This document shows positions 53,443-64,000 of a DNA stretch of 64,000 nt, piece after piece. Each line of letters opens with the position of its first letter. Positions within the stretch are counted from its first letter, which is position 1. The notes beneath the pieces are model-generated. The model saw nothing but the letters and a program-made list of their open reading frames with translations. It ran no database searches and was not told where the DNA came from. A program made the translations under genes and the position numbers. The stretch lies in contig JAVGWX010000013.1 of assembly GCA_036924085.1 (NCBI GenBank), positions 55,622,336-55,686,335 on the forward strand, written 5' to 3'. Source of the stretch: Ariolimax columbianus (taxonomy: Eukaryota > Mollusca > Gastropoda > Stylommatophora > Arionidae).

Positions 53443-54250
53443 TGACAATAAGGTCAGTTGTCAAGGTCGACTGCCATTTACATCAGACACAAAACTATTT
53501 TCTTATGTAGACTTTGCAAAAGTCTCACTTTTCTTGACATCCTTTTTATTTCTCTTTTCTTTTCAGAAATTTCCAATTTGATTCTATCTTAGAGTTTCTA
53601 TAATTTGTTGTAGAGTACCCCATTCAGTTTCCCTAGTTCTAGTTTCAATAAGTATATACAGTAACATTATTGTTCTTGGTTTGCCTTCTTTTCTATTTCG
53701 TTTTTCTTTCAGATGCGAATTACTGCTACTTTTTGCGTTATTTTGCATTTACTATTTTTTGGGTCTATCTCACATTGAAAATACTTGTCAACCACTTTAC
53801 TAATATATCATTACATGCTTGCGCAGCTTCTACTGTTAAATTGTTGACTCGTAGCACCTTGCTTAATGAACTATATGGTTCAGTCACTAAATTCATCAAT
53901 GAATTGTTGTTAAAGAATAGTTTATGTTTCAAAGAATTTGTATACATTGGAAAATAAAATAATAGTTACTATTTTATTTATAGACTTGAGTCATTTCTCT
54001 GTGAGGCAGTTGAGACAAGTAAAACAGAGCTTGATGGTTGCTAACAATGAGTAAACTAACCGGGCTTGAACATTTATTTATGTGCATTAATTTCTCATTC
54101 ATACTTGCCATATAACACATTTGTGTTATAATTTGCTGGTTCAAATAATAGAAATCTGGAGGAGATCATGTGATCTGGTGCAATACAATGGTGTTTTTTC
54201 CCCTCCTGAAATCTTTAGTCATATTTTGATTGGTCTCCATCATGCCATAG
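53443..54250. other. Spacer, nothing recognised
   Basis: Open frames of 60-95 codons overlap on both strands at 53670-53957 (for example a minus-strand stretch with VEAAQACNDILVKWLTSIF), but no family was recognised. The rest is AT-rich. Confidence 0.4.
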
Positions 54251-54251
54251 C

Positions 54252-55264
54252 CATTTAAGGTAGGAGTCTCACACACAACGACCCACATTTAAGGTAGGAG
54301 TCTCACACACAACGACCCACATTTAAGGTAGGTGTCTCACACACAACGACCCACATTTAAGGTAGGAGTCTCACACACAACGACCCACATTTAAGGTAGG
54401 AGTCTCACACACAACGACCCACATTTAAGGTAGGAGTCTCACACACAACGACCCACATTTAAGGTAGGAGTCTCACACACAACGACCCACATTTAAGGTA
54501 GGAGTCTCACACACAACGACCCACATTTAAGGTAGGAGTCTCACACACAACGACCCACATTTAAGGTAGGAGTCTCACACACAACGACCCACATTTAAGG
54601 TAGGAGTCTCACACACAACGACCCACATTTAAGGTAGGAGTCTCACACACAACGACCCACATTTAAGGTAGGAGTCTCACACACAACGACCCACATTTAA
54701 GGTAGGAGTCTCACACACAACGACCAACATTTAAGGTAGGAGTCTCACACACAACGACCCACATTTAAGGTAGGAGTCTCACACACAACGACCCACATTT
54801 AAGGTAGGAGTCTCACACACAATGACCCACATTTAAGGTAGGAGTCTCACACACAACGACCCACATTTAAGGTAGGAGTCTCACACACAACGACCCACAT
54901 TTAAGGTAGGAGTCTCACACACAACGACCCACATTTAAGGTAGGAGTCTCACACACAACGACCCACATTTAAGGTAGGAGTCTCACACACAACGACCCAC
55001 ATTTAAGGTAGGAGTCTCACACACAATGACCCACATTTAAGGTAGGAGTCTCACACACAATGACCCACATTTAAGGTAGGAGTCTCACACACAACGACCC
55101 ACATTTAAGGTAGGAGTCTCACACACAACGACCCACATTTAAGGTAGGAGTCTCACACACAACGACCCACATTTAAGGTAGGAGTCTCACACACAACGAC
55201 CCACATTTAAGGTAGGAGTCTCACACACAACGACCCACATTTAAGGTAGGAGTCTCACACACAT
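54252..55264. repeat. 35-bp minisatellite, about 29 copies
   Basis: The unit contains CATTTAAGGTAGGAGTCTCA and CACACAACGACC. Copies are nearly identical; a few carry AATGACC or GGTGTCTC. Confidence 0.97.
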
Positions 55265-55521
55265 AAGAGAAGATGGAAGAAGTAAAACATTAAAATAAAA
55301 ACAGAACTAAAAAAAAGGTTTCAAAAACGTAAAAAGAAATACATTCCATCAAAGAAGTACCTCAAAAGAAAGTGGAAAAAAATGGGAGTCTTACAGCGTT
55401 AAAGTAAGAATGAAATTGGCAAACCATTCCGTGTTTTGTTGAACTAAAATTGTATCTGAGAAAATATCATGAGCATCTAAAATACTCACATCTTCAAAAG
55501 TCAGATATCTGTAAAAGATAT

Positions 55522-56465
55522 TGTGTGCCAACATCACTGTGAATGTCATGATGGTGATGTGTGCCAACATCACTGTGGATGCCATGATGGTGGTGATGTG
55601 TACCAACATCACTGTGGATGCCATGATGGTGGTGATGTGTACCAACATCAATGTGGATGCCATGATGGTGGTGATGTGTGCCAACATCACTGTGAATGTC
55701 ATGATGGTGGTGATGTGTGCCAGCATCACTGTGAATGTCATGATGGGGTTGAGGTGTGCCAACATCACTGTGGATGTCATGATGGTGGTGATGTGCACCA
55801 ACATCACTGTGAATGTCATGATGGTGATGTGCGCCAACATCACTGTGAATGCCATGATGGTGGTGACATGTGCCAACATCACTGTGAATGCCATGATGGT
55901 GGTGACATGTGCCAACATCACTGTCAATGTCATGATGGTGGTGACATGTGCCAACACCACTGTGAATGCCATGATGGTGGTGATGTGTGCCAACATCACT
56001 CTGAATGAATTGGTGGTGATGTGCGCCAACATCACTGTGAATGTCTTGTGGTGATGTGTGCCAACATCACTGTGAATGTCTTGTGGTGATGTGTGCCAAC
56101 ATCACTGTGAATGTCATGATGGTGATGTGTGCAAACATCACTGTGAATGTCATGATGATGGTAATATGTGCCAACATCACTGTGAATGCCATGATGGTGG
56201 TGATGTGTGCCAACATCACTATGAATGTCATGATGATGGTGATGTGTGCCAACATCACTGTGAATGCCATGATGGTGGTGATGTGTGCCAACATCACTCT
56301 GAATGAATTGGTGGTGATGTGCGCCAACATCACTGTGAATGTCTTGTGGTGATGTGTGCCAACATCACTGTGAATGTCATGGTGGTGATGTGAGCCAACA
56401 TCACTGTGAATGTCATGGTGGTGGTGACATGTGCCAACATCACTGTGAATGGCAGGGTGATGGTG
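55522..56465. repeat. 39-bp minisatellite (36-bp variants) open on both strands
   Basis: About 24 copies of a unit containing GTGTGCCAACATCACTGTGA and ATGCCATGATGGTGGTGAT. All unit lengths are multiples of three, so several frames stay open: one + frame repeats CQHHCECHDGGDV, another repeats MCANITVNVMMVV, and the minus strand repeats MLAHITTIMTFTV. No splice context or start signal supports any of them as genes. Confidence 0.93.
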
Positions 56466-57715
56466 ACAATATAGCATCAGGAATAAATATACAAAGGCCA
56501 TTGTATCAGTGTTGACAGAAATATTGAGATTTAAGCTAGACTTAGTACTAACAGTATGTGATAAACAAATACATAGTTAAGATAAAGGTACATATATACA
56601 GTCAATGAGAACTAGCTTCATACGACAAAACAGGTTGTTCTGTCACGTCTTTGAGACTCGAGATCTAGAATGCTCCTTTAGTTGTTTTATTTTTTAATGC
56701 TGACTGCAAATCTGAACATACTGAACAATTGTTAAGTTTAATTACATGCGAAACACAATATTTCGTTTACACACAATATAGGTGCAGGGTGGGCAGGGTG
56801 GGTAGTGGCAAAACTCAGTTTCACAATCCCAACACACCATGTTCAAATCCTGGCATGTTCATTTGGGCAAAACAAAGTTTTTTTCTTGGTACAATCACTT
56901 CTTCATGTACGGAAAGTAAAAGCAAACTATAGTACTGCACACCTGCCAAGAAATTTGTAACGGCCAAATGGGTTGATAGTTGTAAGAGTGACGTTCTGTA
57001 AAGGATATACTACTTACTTTTTATACAATCTACGAGCCCAGCAAATCTGACTTAAGGATTGGTTTTAAACTGTATTGACATTTAACAGATAAGATGATCT
57101 ACAGAAATAAGCTTCCTTAATGAGGGAAGAAAGAAAGGACAGGATTGATGCAGTTGTTATTCAAAATCAATGTCATCTAAGTACATTTTGTATCGTTGAT
57201 ATTTTAGCCTCCACCCTGTTTCTACCCACTAGCAATCTAATCTAATGAGAAGGTGAAGCAAACACTGTTGTCAGGGAAGAAGTGTTGAAGACTTAATTGT
57301 ACAAGACTACATCTTGTTTATAAGATGAGGTGGCCAGTTCCCTTCCTCGTTGCTTTATCTTCCCTAACAGTAAGTCAGGCACCCATTGCCTGTGTGCACA
57401 GTAACATGTCATTAATGAAATTGAACCACCCACCTTTGTCATGAAAAGCGAGTGCTCTTGTAGCAGATTTCACTGTTCGCACTAGGGTATTTCTAACTAA
57501 AATATTACCACACTCATCCACAACATTCATGACCACACTCAGCAATTGACATAGCACACAGCAGGTGGCATATTTATTATATAATACTCATACCAGAAAA
57601 ATGAGTAGTGAAATTACAAACACAATACAATACATATCATCTTAACTAAATATTAATAAGTATATATATGTTAATATAAATATTAACTAAAGCGGAAATT
57701 TTAAGCATTAGCTAT
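56466..57715. other. Spacer with a possible SINE head
   Basis: Near 56785-56900 a box B-like GTTCAAATCC follows a T/G-rich segment with a weak box A, perhaps a decayed tRNA-SINE. The minus-strand frame 57557-57375 has no recognised domain. Confidence 0.4.
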
Positions 57716-57719
57716 TGAT

Positions 57720-57970
57720 GGAATTCCCAACTATCAAAACCCAGTTCTATTGCCGTACACACATCACACACCCCTCTCAGATCTGCACCCTATACACACT
57801 CTTAAAAACATACCTCGTTCCCTCGGTGTCTACACACACCACACATACATCTAGATCTCACCTAGTTGATCTACACACTCGCTTAACTCATCAGGACATA
57901 CCTCGTTCCAAAGGTGTCTTGCATACAACACACATTCAGATTACCTCTAGATACAAAACGCCCACACACC
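57720..57970. repeat. Degenerate roughly 100-bp tandem repeat
   Basis: ACATACCTCGTTCC recurs at about 57809 and 57898 with similar flanking words (CACACACC, CTAGAT). The copies are diverged, so this is an old array. Confidence 0.6.
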
Positions 57971-58640
57971 TATTTGAGCGGCTGGCCCCGAATCAATGGT
58001 GGATGCTGTTTGAGCGATCCTGTTCTATCTCCAACATTCGTACAACAGTCTATCAATCGCTCTTCTACTAAGTTGGTGAGCTAAACAGACTCCTATTTAC
58101 ATTCACTCATCCCCTCTCCATGGCCCGCCTGCTTGAGCTAAACTTTGTCTAGTGTTATATACTCTCAAGCAGTTTCAGAGCTGACCAATGGATCTCAGGG
58201 GGATGGCTCTATTCAGTCGTTATTGGAACGAATTACTCTGAACACCTGTCACTCATCTATCGCAGCAAGCTCTGCTGCCCTCCCGTCTGTCATCCACCCA
58301 CCACTGCCAAATTCGGAACGCCAGTGGTCAGTTCCTACCTGTACATTCTTTCCCCAACTCCGATTTCTTTTGTTGAGACGGTGAGTTACCTTGGCGTAGT
58401 GACCAGACAGAGAGTGACCTTGGCACGCATTCAGGTACCTTTGTTCTCAGCAACCACATCACCCCTGCCCTAAACTCTCATGCTCCGGGTGGAACTGTTA
58501 CACTCTACTACTGTGCTAATCAGATGTAAAGTGTAGACAAGACCAAACAAATAGGAACCTGCTGTAGGCATTAATTACATATAGTAATGATTAATCTGGA
58601 TCACTTTTTGAGTCAGATTTCTGTTAGAGCATTTCTAAGC
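57971..58640. other. Spacer, nothing recognised
   Basis: The + strand frame at 58145-58384 has no recognised domain or splice context. Confidence 0.4.
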
Positions 58641-58646
58641 AAGAAT

Positions 58647-59222
58647 TTACCTAGAACATATCTAGGCAAGAAATGATCTAGATCATATCTGAGCAAGAAT
58701 TTACCTAGAATATATATAAGCAAGAAACGATCTAGAAAATATTTAAGCAAGAATTTACCTAGAACATATCTAAGCAAGAAACGATCTAGAAAATATTTAA
58801 GCAAGAATTTACCTAGAACATATCTAAGCAAGAAATGATCAAGAACATATCTAAGCAAAAAACTATCTAAACATATCTAAGCAAGAATTGATCTAGAACA
58901 TATCTAAGCAAGAATTGATCTAGAACACATCTAAGCAAGAATTTACCTAGAACATATCTAAGCAAGAATTGATCTAGAACATATCTAAACAAGAATTGAT
59001 CTATAACATATCTAAACAAGAATTGATCTAGAACATATCTAAGCAAGAATTTATCTAGAACATATCTAAGCAAGAATTGATCTAGAACATATCTAAACAA
59101 GAATTGATCTATAACATATCTAAACAAGAATTGATCTAGAACAAATCTAAGCAAGAATTTATCTAGAACATATCTAAGCAAGAATTGATCTAGAACATAT
59201 CTAAGTAAGAAGTGATCCAGAA
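58647..59222. repeat. 27-bp minisatellite, about 21 copies
   Basis: The unit contains AGCAAGAATTGATCTAGAAC and ATATCT. Units alternate TTGATCTAGA with TTTACCTAGA or ACGATCTAGA. The minus strand therefore repeats LLRYVLDQF. Confidence 0.95.
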
Positions 59223-59302
59223 CATATATACATATATATATATGTATACAGGGCTTGACAAAAGAGCTCGTCTGCTCGTCTGTGACAAGTAAACAATTTA
59301 TG

Positions 59303-59662
59303 TGGTGCCGAATCCATGTTCAGCCTGTATGTGCTGCGAGGTCCATGCTCAGCCTCGATGTGGTGCGGGTTCCCTGATCAGCCTCAATGTGGTGCGAGGT
59401 CCATGTTCAGCCTCGATATGGTGCGAGGTCCATGCTCAGCCTCGATGTGGTACGAGGTCCATGCTCAGTCTCGATGTGGTGGAGGTTCCATACCCAGCCA
59501 TATGTGGTGCCGGTTCCATACCCAGCCATATGTGGTGCCGGTTCCATACCCAGCCATATGTGGTGCGAGGTCCATACTCAGCCTCGATGTGGTGCGGGTT
59601 CCATGCTCAGCCTCGATGTGGTGCGAGGTCCCTACCCAGCCTCGATGTGGTGCTGGATCCAT
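59303..59662. repeat. 29-bp minisatellite, about 12 copies
   Basis: The unit contains CAGCCTCGATGTGGTGCGAG plus GTCCATGCT. A subgroup reads CAGCCATATGTGGTGCCGGT. As 29 is not a multiple of three, the same three peptides rotate through all frames. Confidence 0.95.
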
Positions 59663-59699
59663 CTGGAGCTTTTAGACAAGTACTGACTGGGTGGTGTTC

Positions 59700-60608
59700 G
59701 TCGAGACCTTGAGATATGCATGTTATGCTGCGTCGAGAATCTGCTAAGAGTCGTTTTCGTGAAAACTACTAGATCTTCTTAAATTTGTGCTTATGTTGTC
59801 ATCAATAGATCCGCCTGCTCCAAAACGACGTTCGCTACAGAAAAATAAGACTCGCGCTACGGTTTGGTTTACGCGAAACTGCAAATTACAGCTCGAGACA
59901 ATTATCAAGAGAGCATTCGGACAATGATTGGTCTCAAAATGTTTTGGTGGGTAAACTTTTGCAATATGTTAAGATCAAATGGCGCCTCAGGAGGGGAAGA
60001 CCGACATATATACACAGCGACTAGAGCATTGCTGATGTTCAACGGTTTGTTAAGTTAGGAACATCAACCTCAAACTCATCGTACACTAAGGGGCATTTCT
60101 ACATATTTTAACATTTCACAATTAAAGATTCGAGGTATCAAGACAGATCTCAAAAATAACTGTTTCAAAAAATGGAGATCGAAAGCTTACAAAACGGCAG
60201 GATTGTATCAGGCGCGACTGTTGCTAAGTAGAAATTCCGCCGGCACGTGATCAAGTTCATTTGCTTTACATGTGCTAAATTGCTTCCTCTGGTACAATCA
60301 AAATTATCTCCAATCTGCCAAAATCGGAATTTGCAACCGTGACATGGATGAAAAAAGATTGTTTCGCTTAAAACCAACTTTCAGCACATTGTAAATGGTT
60401 TCAGTTCAGGTGCCGTCTCCTCGTCGAAAGTCGGCTGCAATAGTTCTACAGTGTACTCTTGCCGTGATGGTGCAATCTGAGAGGCAATGCACATGCACAT
60501 GCCTTTGCCAAGTACCTCAAAAGTGTTCTGAGAGCAGCCCCCACTGAGTACTGTGGGGGGTAGATAGGCCTGCTCAGATCCGCCTCTCTGCAACGGGGTG
60601 CTTGGGAG
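59700..60608. other. Spacer, nothing recognised
   Basis: No array or motif. Minus-strand frames of about 70 codons at 60165-60593 have no recognised domain. Confidence 0.4.
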
Positions 60609-60790
60609 ATTTTTTTTTGTTTTTTTTTTTTTTTTTTTTGCGTTCGCCTTATTTCTCTAATCCCCAAGGCGGTGTGCGTTGCACTGTGGTTTTTATTTTG
60701 CGCCTGTCGGCCCAATGCATCCGACTTCAGCATGCATTTTATTAAAGTGTCTGCTTCCTCCTGCATTTTCTAAGGTATGACTCATAAGAG
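60609..60790 (-). mobile_element. tRNA-SINE, 3' body only (5'-truncated)
   Basis: The minus strand reads AGAAAATGCAGGAGGAAGCA, then GCTGAAGTCGGATGCATTGG, CCGACAGGCGCAAAATAAAA and GCGAACGCAAAAAAAAA, which parallels the 17284-17538 SINE from its central part to the A-rich tail. The tRNA head is missing. Confidence 0.9.
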
Positions 60791-62230
60791 AAATGACTGC
60801 TACGACGAAAACAACGCAACTATCAAGATCTTGCTGGATGAAAAGCACCGCCTGTTCGAACTGTTCCAAAAGTGACCCCTCCTCTTTCAAGAAGTCTGCA
60901 TTCAGCAACATAAGTCCAGTTGTACAACGCATGGTTAGGTCCATGCAGGAAGCCTGGTTTCACGACAAGGCGGTGATGATTCAACGTTATGCTGTCTACG
61001 ACCCTACGGCCCATCACTCTTCTCCTGTTCTTTGTGCTGACGGCATGGAGTTATCGACCGACAAAGTTCAGATATTAGAGCGCTGGTCATCATTTTGACG
61101 CCATCGTCAACTGTGCGCCCATCATCAGCGAACAAGCCATAACTAGTATGCCTTAGACTGCTATTAACCAAGGGCTTGACCTCGAATTCAGGGATGCTGA
61201 GATCAGAAACCCTATTAGCTCGATGTACAAAAGCAAGACTCTCGAGTCAGATTTAATCCCTGCTGAGCTTTAAGAAGCAGTGGGCCATGTGGCTCCTCGG
61301 GAACTGATTACACTCTTTTGCTGTATATGGGAAGCCGAGAAAGTTACACGGGACATGGGCAATGCAATCACTGTATATGTAAAAGGGCAATTGTCAATCC
61401 TGCGACAATCACAGGTGTATTTGTTTGCTGTCAATAGCTGGAAAAATTATGGTCGTGTCCTGCAGAACCGCCCAACTGATTGCCTTGAGCAGTGTGACTT
61501 ACGGAGAATTGATGTTCGTGAGGGTTATGGAAAGGTTGACATGCTATATGAGTACGCCAACTGCTAGAGAAATGTCAAGAGCAGAATTGTTACATGTACA
61601 CAATATTTATTGATCTGACAAACACCTTTTGACACCATCAATAGAGATGGACTCTAGCAAATCATGGCGAAGTTGAGCTGCTCCTGCAGATTTTTGTGGT
61701 TGTGCACCGATGTTATGATAGCTCGTGTACTGTCTGTAGCTTTCCAGTCCCCAACGGTGTCAAACAGGGTTGTGTGTTGGCATCGACACTCTTTAGCATG
61801 GTCTTTGCAGCAATACTCGCTGATGTTGTACACGGAGTTGCTACTGGCATGCATATCATGTACATGACGCAGGGTAAGCTGTTAATCCCAAAGCGCATGA
61901 AGTCCTACGCCTTGGTAAGTGAATCCACAATCTTGGATCTCCTGTTCGCGGACGACTGCGCCTATAACACCTGCTCAGAGCAAGATATGCAGTCTACTAT
62001 TAAGGAGTTTTCGGCGGCATGAATTACTTTGATCTAACGATAAACATTAGGAAAACGGAGGTACTCTTACAGCCTGCTCCTGCCCCCTACCTAAGCAGTA
62101 CCCTCACTAGAGAGGCGAATATCGATTGTGAGGTCAACAACAGAATAACACGCTCACCTGTGGCAGAAGAAACGCAAAAGGGACTCATTGAAAGTGTCTC
62201 TTATTAGGTTCAACACTAAGTTGATTTCAC
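60780..62230 (+). mobile_element. LINE-A relic, heavily decayed
   Basis: Pieces in order: FKKSAFSNISPVVQRMVRSM then QEAWFHDKAV (pre-RT region), ADGMELSTDKVQILERW, LSIAGKIMVVS (RT), VFPVPNGVKQGCVLASTLFS-like motif B in mixed frames near 61740-61800, ILDLLFADDCAYNTCSEQDM (FADD) at 61940-61990, and FDLTINIRKTEVLLQPAPA. Stops, frameshifts and a deletion of motif A are evident. Confidence 0.85.
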
Positions 62231-62438
62231 AAAACCATACCACCCGGCGTGCTAGCATCACCGAAAGTGATCAGATTGCAGATACAAAAATCATTAAGGA
62301 GGCTCAGAGAAAGCGTGCTATCCGAAAAAATAAAACACACTACTCCAAAGCTGATTTCCCACATATGTATCCCGAGTTAGGCAGTGTATGCCGTTCCAGT
62401 ATTGGTCTTCATAGCTATTAGAGAACACGTACCTCGAA

Positions 62439-62632
62439 ACAGCCCAAATCTGATCTCGAAGCAGCCTAAATCTTATCTCGCAACAACCCAAATCTTATCT
62501 CGCAACAGCCCAAATCTGATCTCGAAGCAGCCCAAATCTGATCTCGCAACAGCCCAAATCTTATCTCGCAACAGCCCAAATCTGATCTCGCAGCAGCCCA
62601 AATCTCATTTCACAGCAGCCCAAATCTGATGC
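62439..62632. repeat. 22-bp minisatellite
   Basis: About nine copies of CAGCCCAAATCTGATCTCGC plus AA, with TTATCTC and GAAG variants. Confidence 0.94.
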
Positions 62633-62669
62633 TGTCGCCATCTTTGCTTGCGATGAACAACTATTATTA

Positions 62670-62716
62670 CTATTCTTCTTCTTCTTCTAATTATTATTAT
62701 TATTATTATTATTACT
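62670..62716. repeat. TTC/ATT trinucleotide tract
   Basis: TTCTTCTTCTTC followed by about nine ATT units. It may be the tail of the minus-strand LINE that follows. Confidence 0.9.
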
Positions 62717-62719
62717 AGC

Positions 62720-63560
62720 TCTTTAACTCACATGGGACTGTATGACCATCATGATGCCAAGTGCCGTCTTCGCATCCAAGGTTGGCTGCAATGGATGTCC
62801 AACATCCTCTGTCTCTTGACGTTATGGTACACTCCAACATACTGTTGTCAGTCCGTCTTTGATGCTGTCTTCCTCTGCCCGCCTACCGTCCACAATTCCC
62901 TCCAATATTACTTTCAACAATGTATCTTGTGTGGTTAAATATCCAAAATACTTTATTTTCCTAATTTGTATTTCCTTCATTAATTCTTGTCCAATCCCTT
63001 CATGTCCTCCCTATTGGCTCGTTTTTCCGTCCATAAGATGTGGTTCAACATTTTGTATACTCCCATTTCAGAGGCTTCAACATTATCCACAATCTGATTG
63101 CTCATCGTCCTTGTTCCGCACCATAGAGCAGATACGAATACGAGCAGTAACGGGTAACTCAAGCGCATTTGCCTGGATGCCAATTTTTCATGTTGTTAAA
63201 TTTGTTTTTACCAATTCCTATTCTCTTCTTCACCTCCATCTCCCATAATCTGTTATGATCTGTCCAAGGTGCAAGACACTATTTACTTGTTCCATCATAT
63301 CTCCATTTACTGTGTGATGTTCAGTGTTGGCTCCACGTTTGTTTCGCTAATTTTCATAGTTTTTATTTTACCGAAGTGAATGTCCAAACCATAACCCCTA
63401 CTTCTGATGTTGACTGTTCCTACCAGTCCCTACAACTCCTGTTCACTTTCAGCTAACAATACACTATCATCAGCAAAACGTATATTGTTAACTTTCCTGC
63501 TACTGATATTTAGTTCTGGCAACCCTTCAATTTGAAAATTATCTCTATATAGATCACGGT
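62720..63560 (-). mobile_element. LINE RT relic with FADD box
   Basis: The minus strand reads VNNIRFADDSVLLAESEQEL (motif C), GYGLDIHFGKIKTMKIS, IEQVNSVLHLGQI-like words, then LMKEIQIRKIKYFGYLT and VILEGIVDGRRAEED toward the 3' end. The family was not matched to the others in the window. Confidence 0.8.
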
Positions 63561-64000
63561 AATCTTGTAATGACATTTGGTGCTCGCGTCACGGTAGTAA
63601 AAAAGTGAACGCGAGAACCAGCGCTCATGAGACCCGTTTATCAATTCAAACTTTGATTTGGAAACCCTAACAATTAATGTTGCTATCCACCCATTATATT
63701 TTAGGCGACCTGAAAGTTGTTAAGTTGCTGCCAGTAAACGTTTTTACAACTCTTTGTTCTAAAATATTTCGCACTGCTGACTTGATTCGGAGGTTTTCCC
63801 CGATGCTGGTCATATTTAGCGTTGTGTTGCTTCATTTGGGTACTTGAATTGACAGATCTCCAGTCCTTCTTAGCTCTGAAATATCTGGTTGAAAAGGAGA
63901 AATTCTAAATATTTTGGGGGAACAGAAGATACAAAAAGATTCAACATACTACGGAGTGTTTCTCTTGAATGTGTGGCTATGTTTGTGACGACCTACCTGT
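63561..64000. other. Window end, nothing recognised
   Basis: Possibly the 5' continuation of the preceding LINE, but no motif was found. Confidence 0.35.

Noticed and set aside
51405..53510. Repeated YYKLSQIAGFML frames as a repeat protein gene
   Set aside because: The frame is set by the 36-bp unit and breaks at each 37-base variant. No promoter or splice context was seen.
53670..53957. 95-codon + and 60-codon - frames as a host gene
   Set aside because: No recognised domain, splice context or polyadenylation signal; the two overlap and neither could be preferred.
54252..55264. CRISPR-like regular repeats
   Set aside because: The units are directly contiguous with no unique spacers, and the DNA is eukaryotic. 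It is a minisatellite. The same applies to the other arrays.
55391..56501. Metallothionein-like or membrane repeat protein
   Set aside because: Open frames exist in several frames of the same minisatellite, which argues for chance rather than a gene.

Overview
The window looks like nuclear DNA from an animal with a large, AT-rich, repeat-filled genome. The best guess is a lophotrochozoan and probably a mollusc, but this is inferred from the mixture of elements and is not proven. Evidence for an animal: one gene made of small exons with GT/AG borders separated by long introns, several LINE lineages, mariner and hAT DNA transposons, tRNA-derived SINEs and many minisatellites. No prokaryotic gene layout, rRNA, CRISPR array or functional tRNA gene was seen.

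Only one host gene can be supported. It lies on the + strand and encodes a tandem-PLAT-domain protein of the LOXHD1 type. Eleven exons (5011-5124, 8662-8822, 13866-14030, 17882-18065, 19608-19806, 20037-20085, 20499-20637, 34033-34199, 38343-38429, 45152-45376, 47663-47785) join with matching phases into 536 codons plus TGA, giving a linker and three PLAT domains. An AATAAA lies 20 bases after the stop. The first exon starts in phase 1, so the 5' part of the gene lies further upstream, probably outside the window.

Almost everything else is intronic or downstream repeat. Region by region: 1-5 kb, LINE relics and a CT microsatellite; 5-8.6 kb, a 47-bp array, a 51-bp array and nested LINEs, two of whose arrays grew out of LINE sequence; 8.8-13.8 kb, CR1-like and other LINE relics; 14-17.8 kb, a 43-bp array, a 25-bp array and a mariner split by a tRNA-SINE; 18-20 kb, LINE relics and PLAT domain 2; 20.6-34 kb, a 13.4-kb intron packed with LINEs, including the best preserved one, an I/Nimb-like element with RNase H (24929-27372, with target-site duplications); 34-47.8 kb, PLAT domain 3 interleaved with LINEs, a hAT relic that a LINE interrupted, and a mariner beside exon 10. 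From 47.8 kb to the end there is no recognised host gene: LINE fragments, a 284-bp perfect duplication, and six long minisatellites (units of 36, 35, 39, 27, 29 and 22 bp).

The most interesting signals are: both splice borders of exon 10 are duplicated locally (a 34-bp acceptor copy flanking a mariner, and four 59-bp-spaced donor copies); two SINE subfamilies share a 3' body but have different heads, and their 3' ends resemble the (GAA)n end of the I/Nimb-like LINE; minisatellites were born from LINE segments; and a 284-bp mosaic LINE segment was copied without change into another LINE 2.1 kb away.
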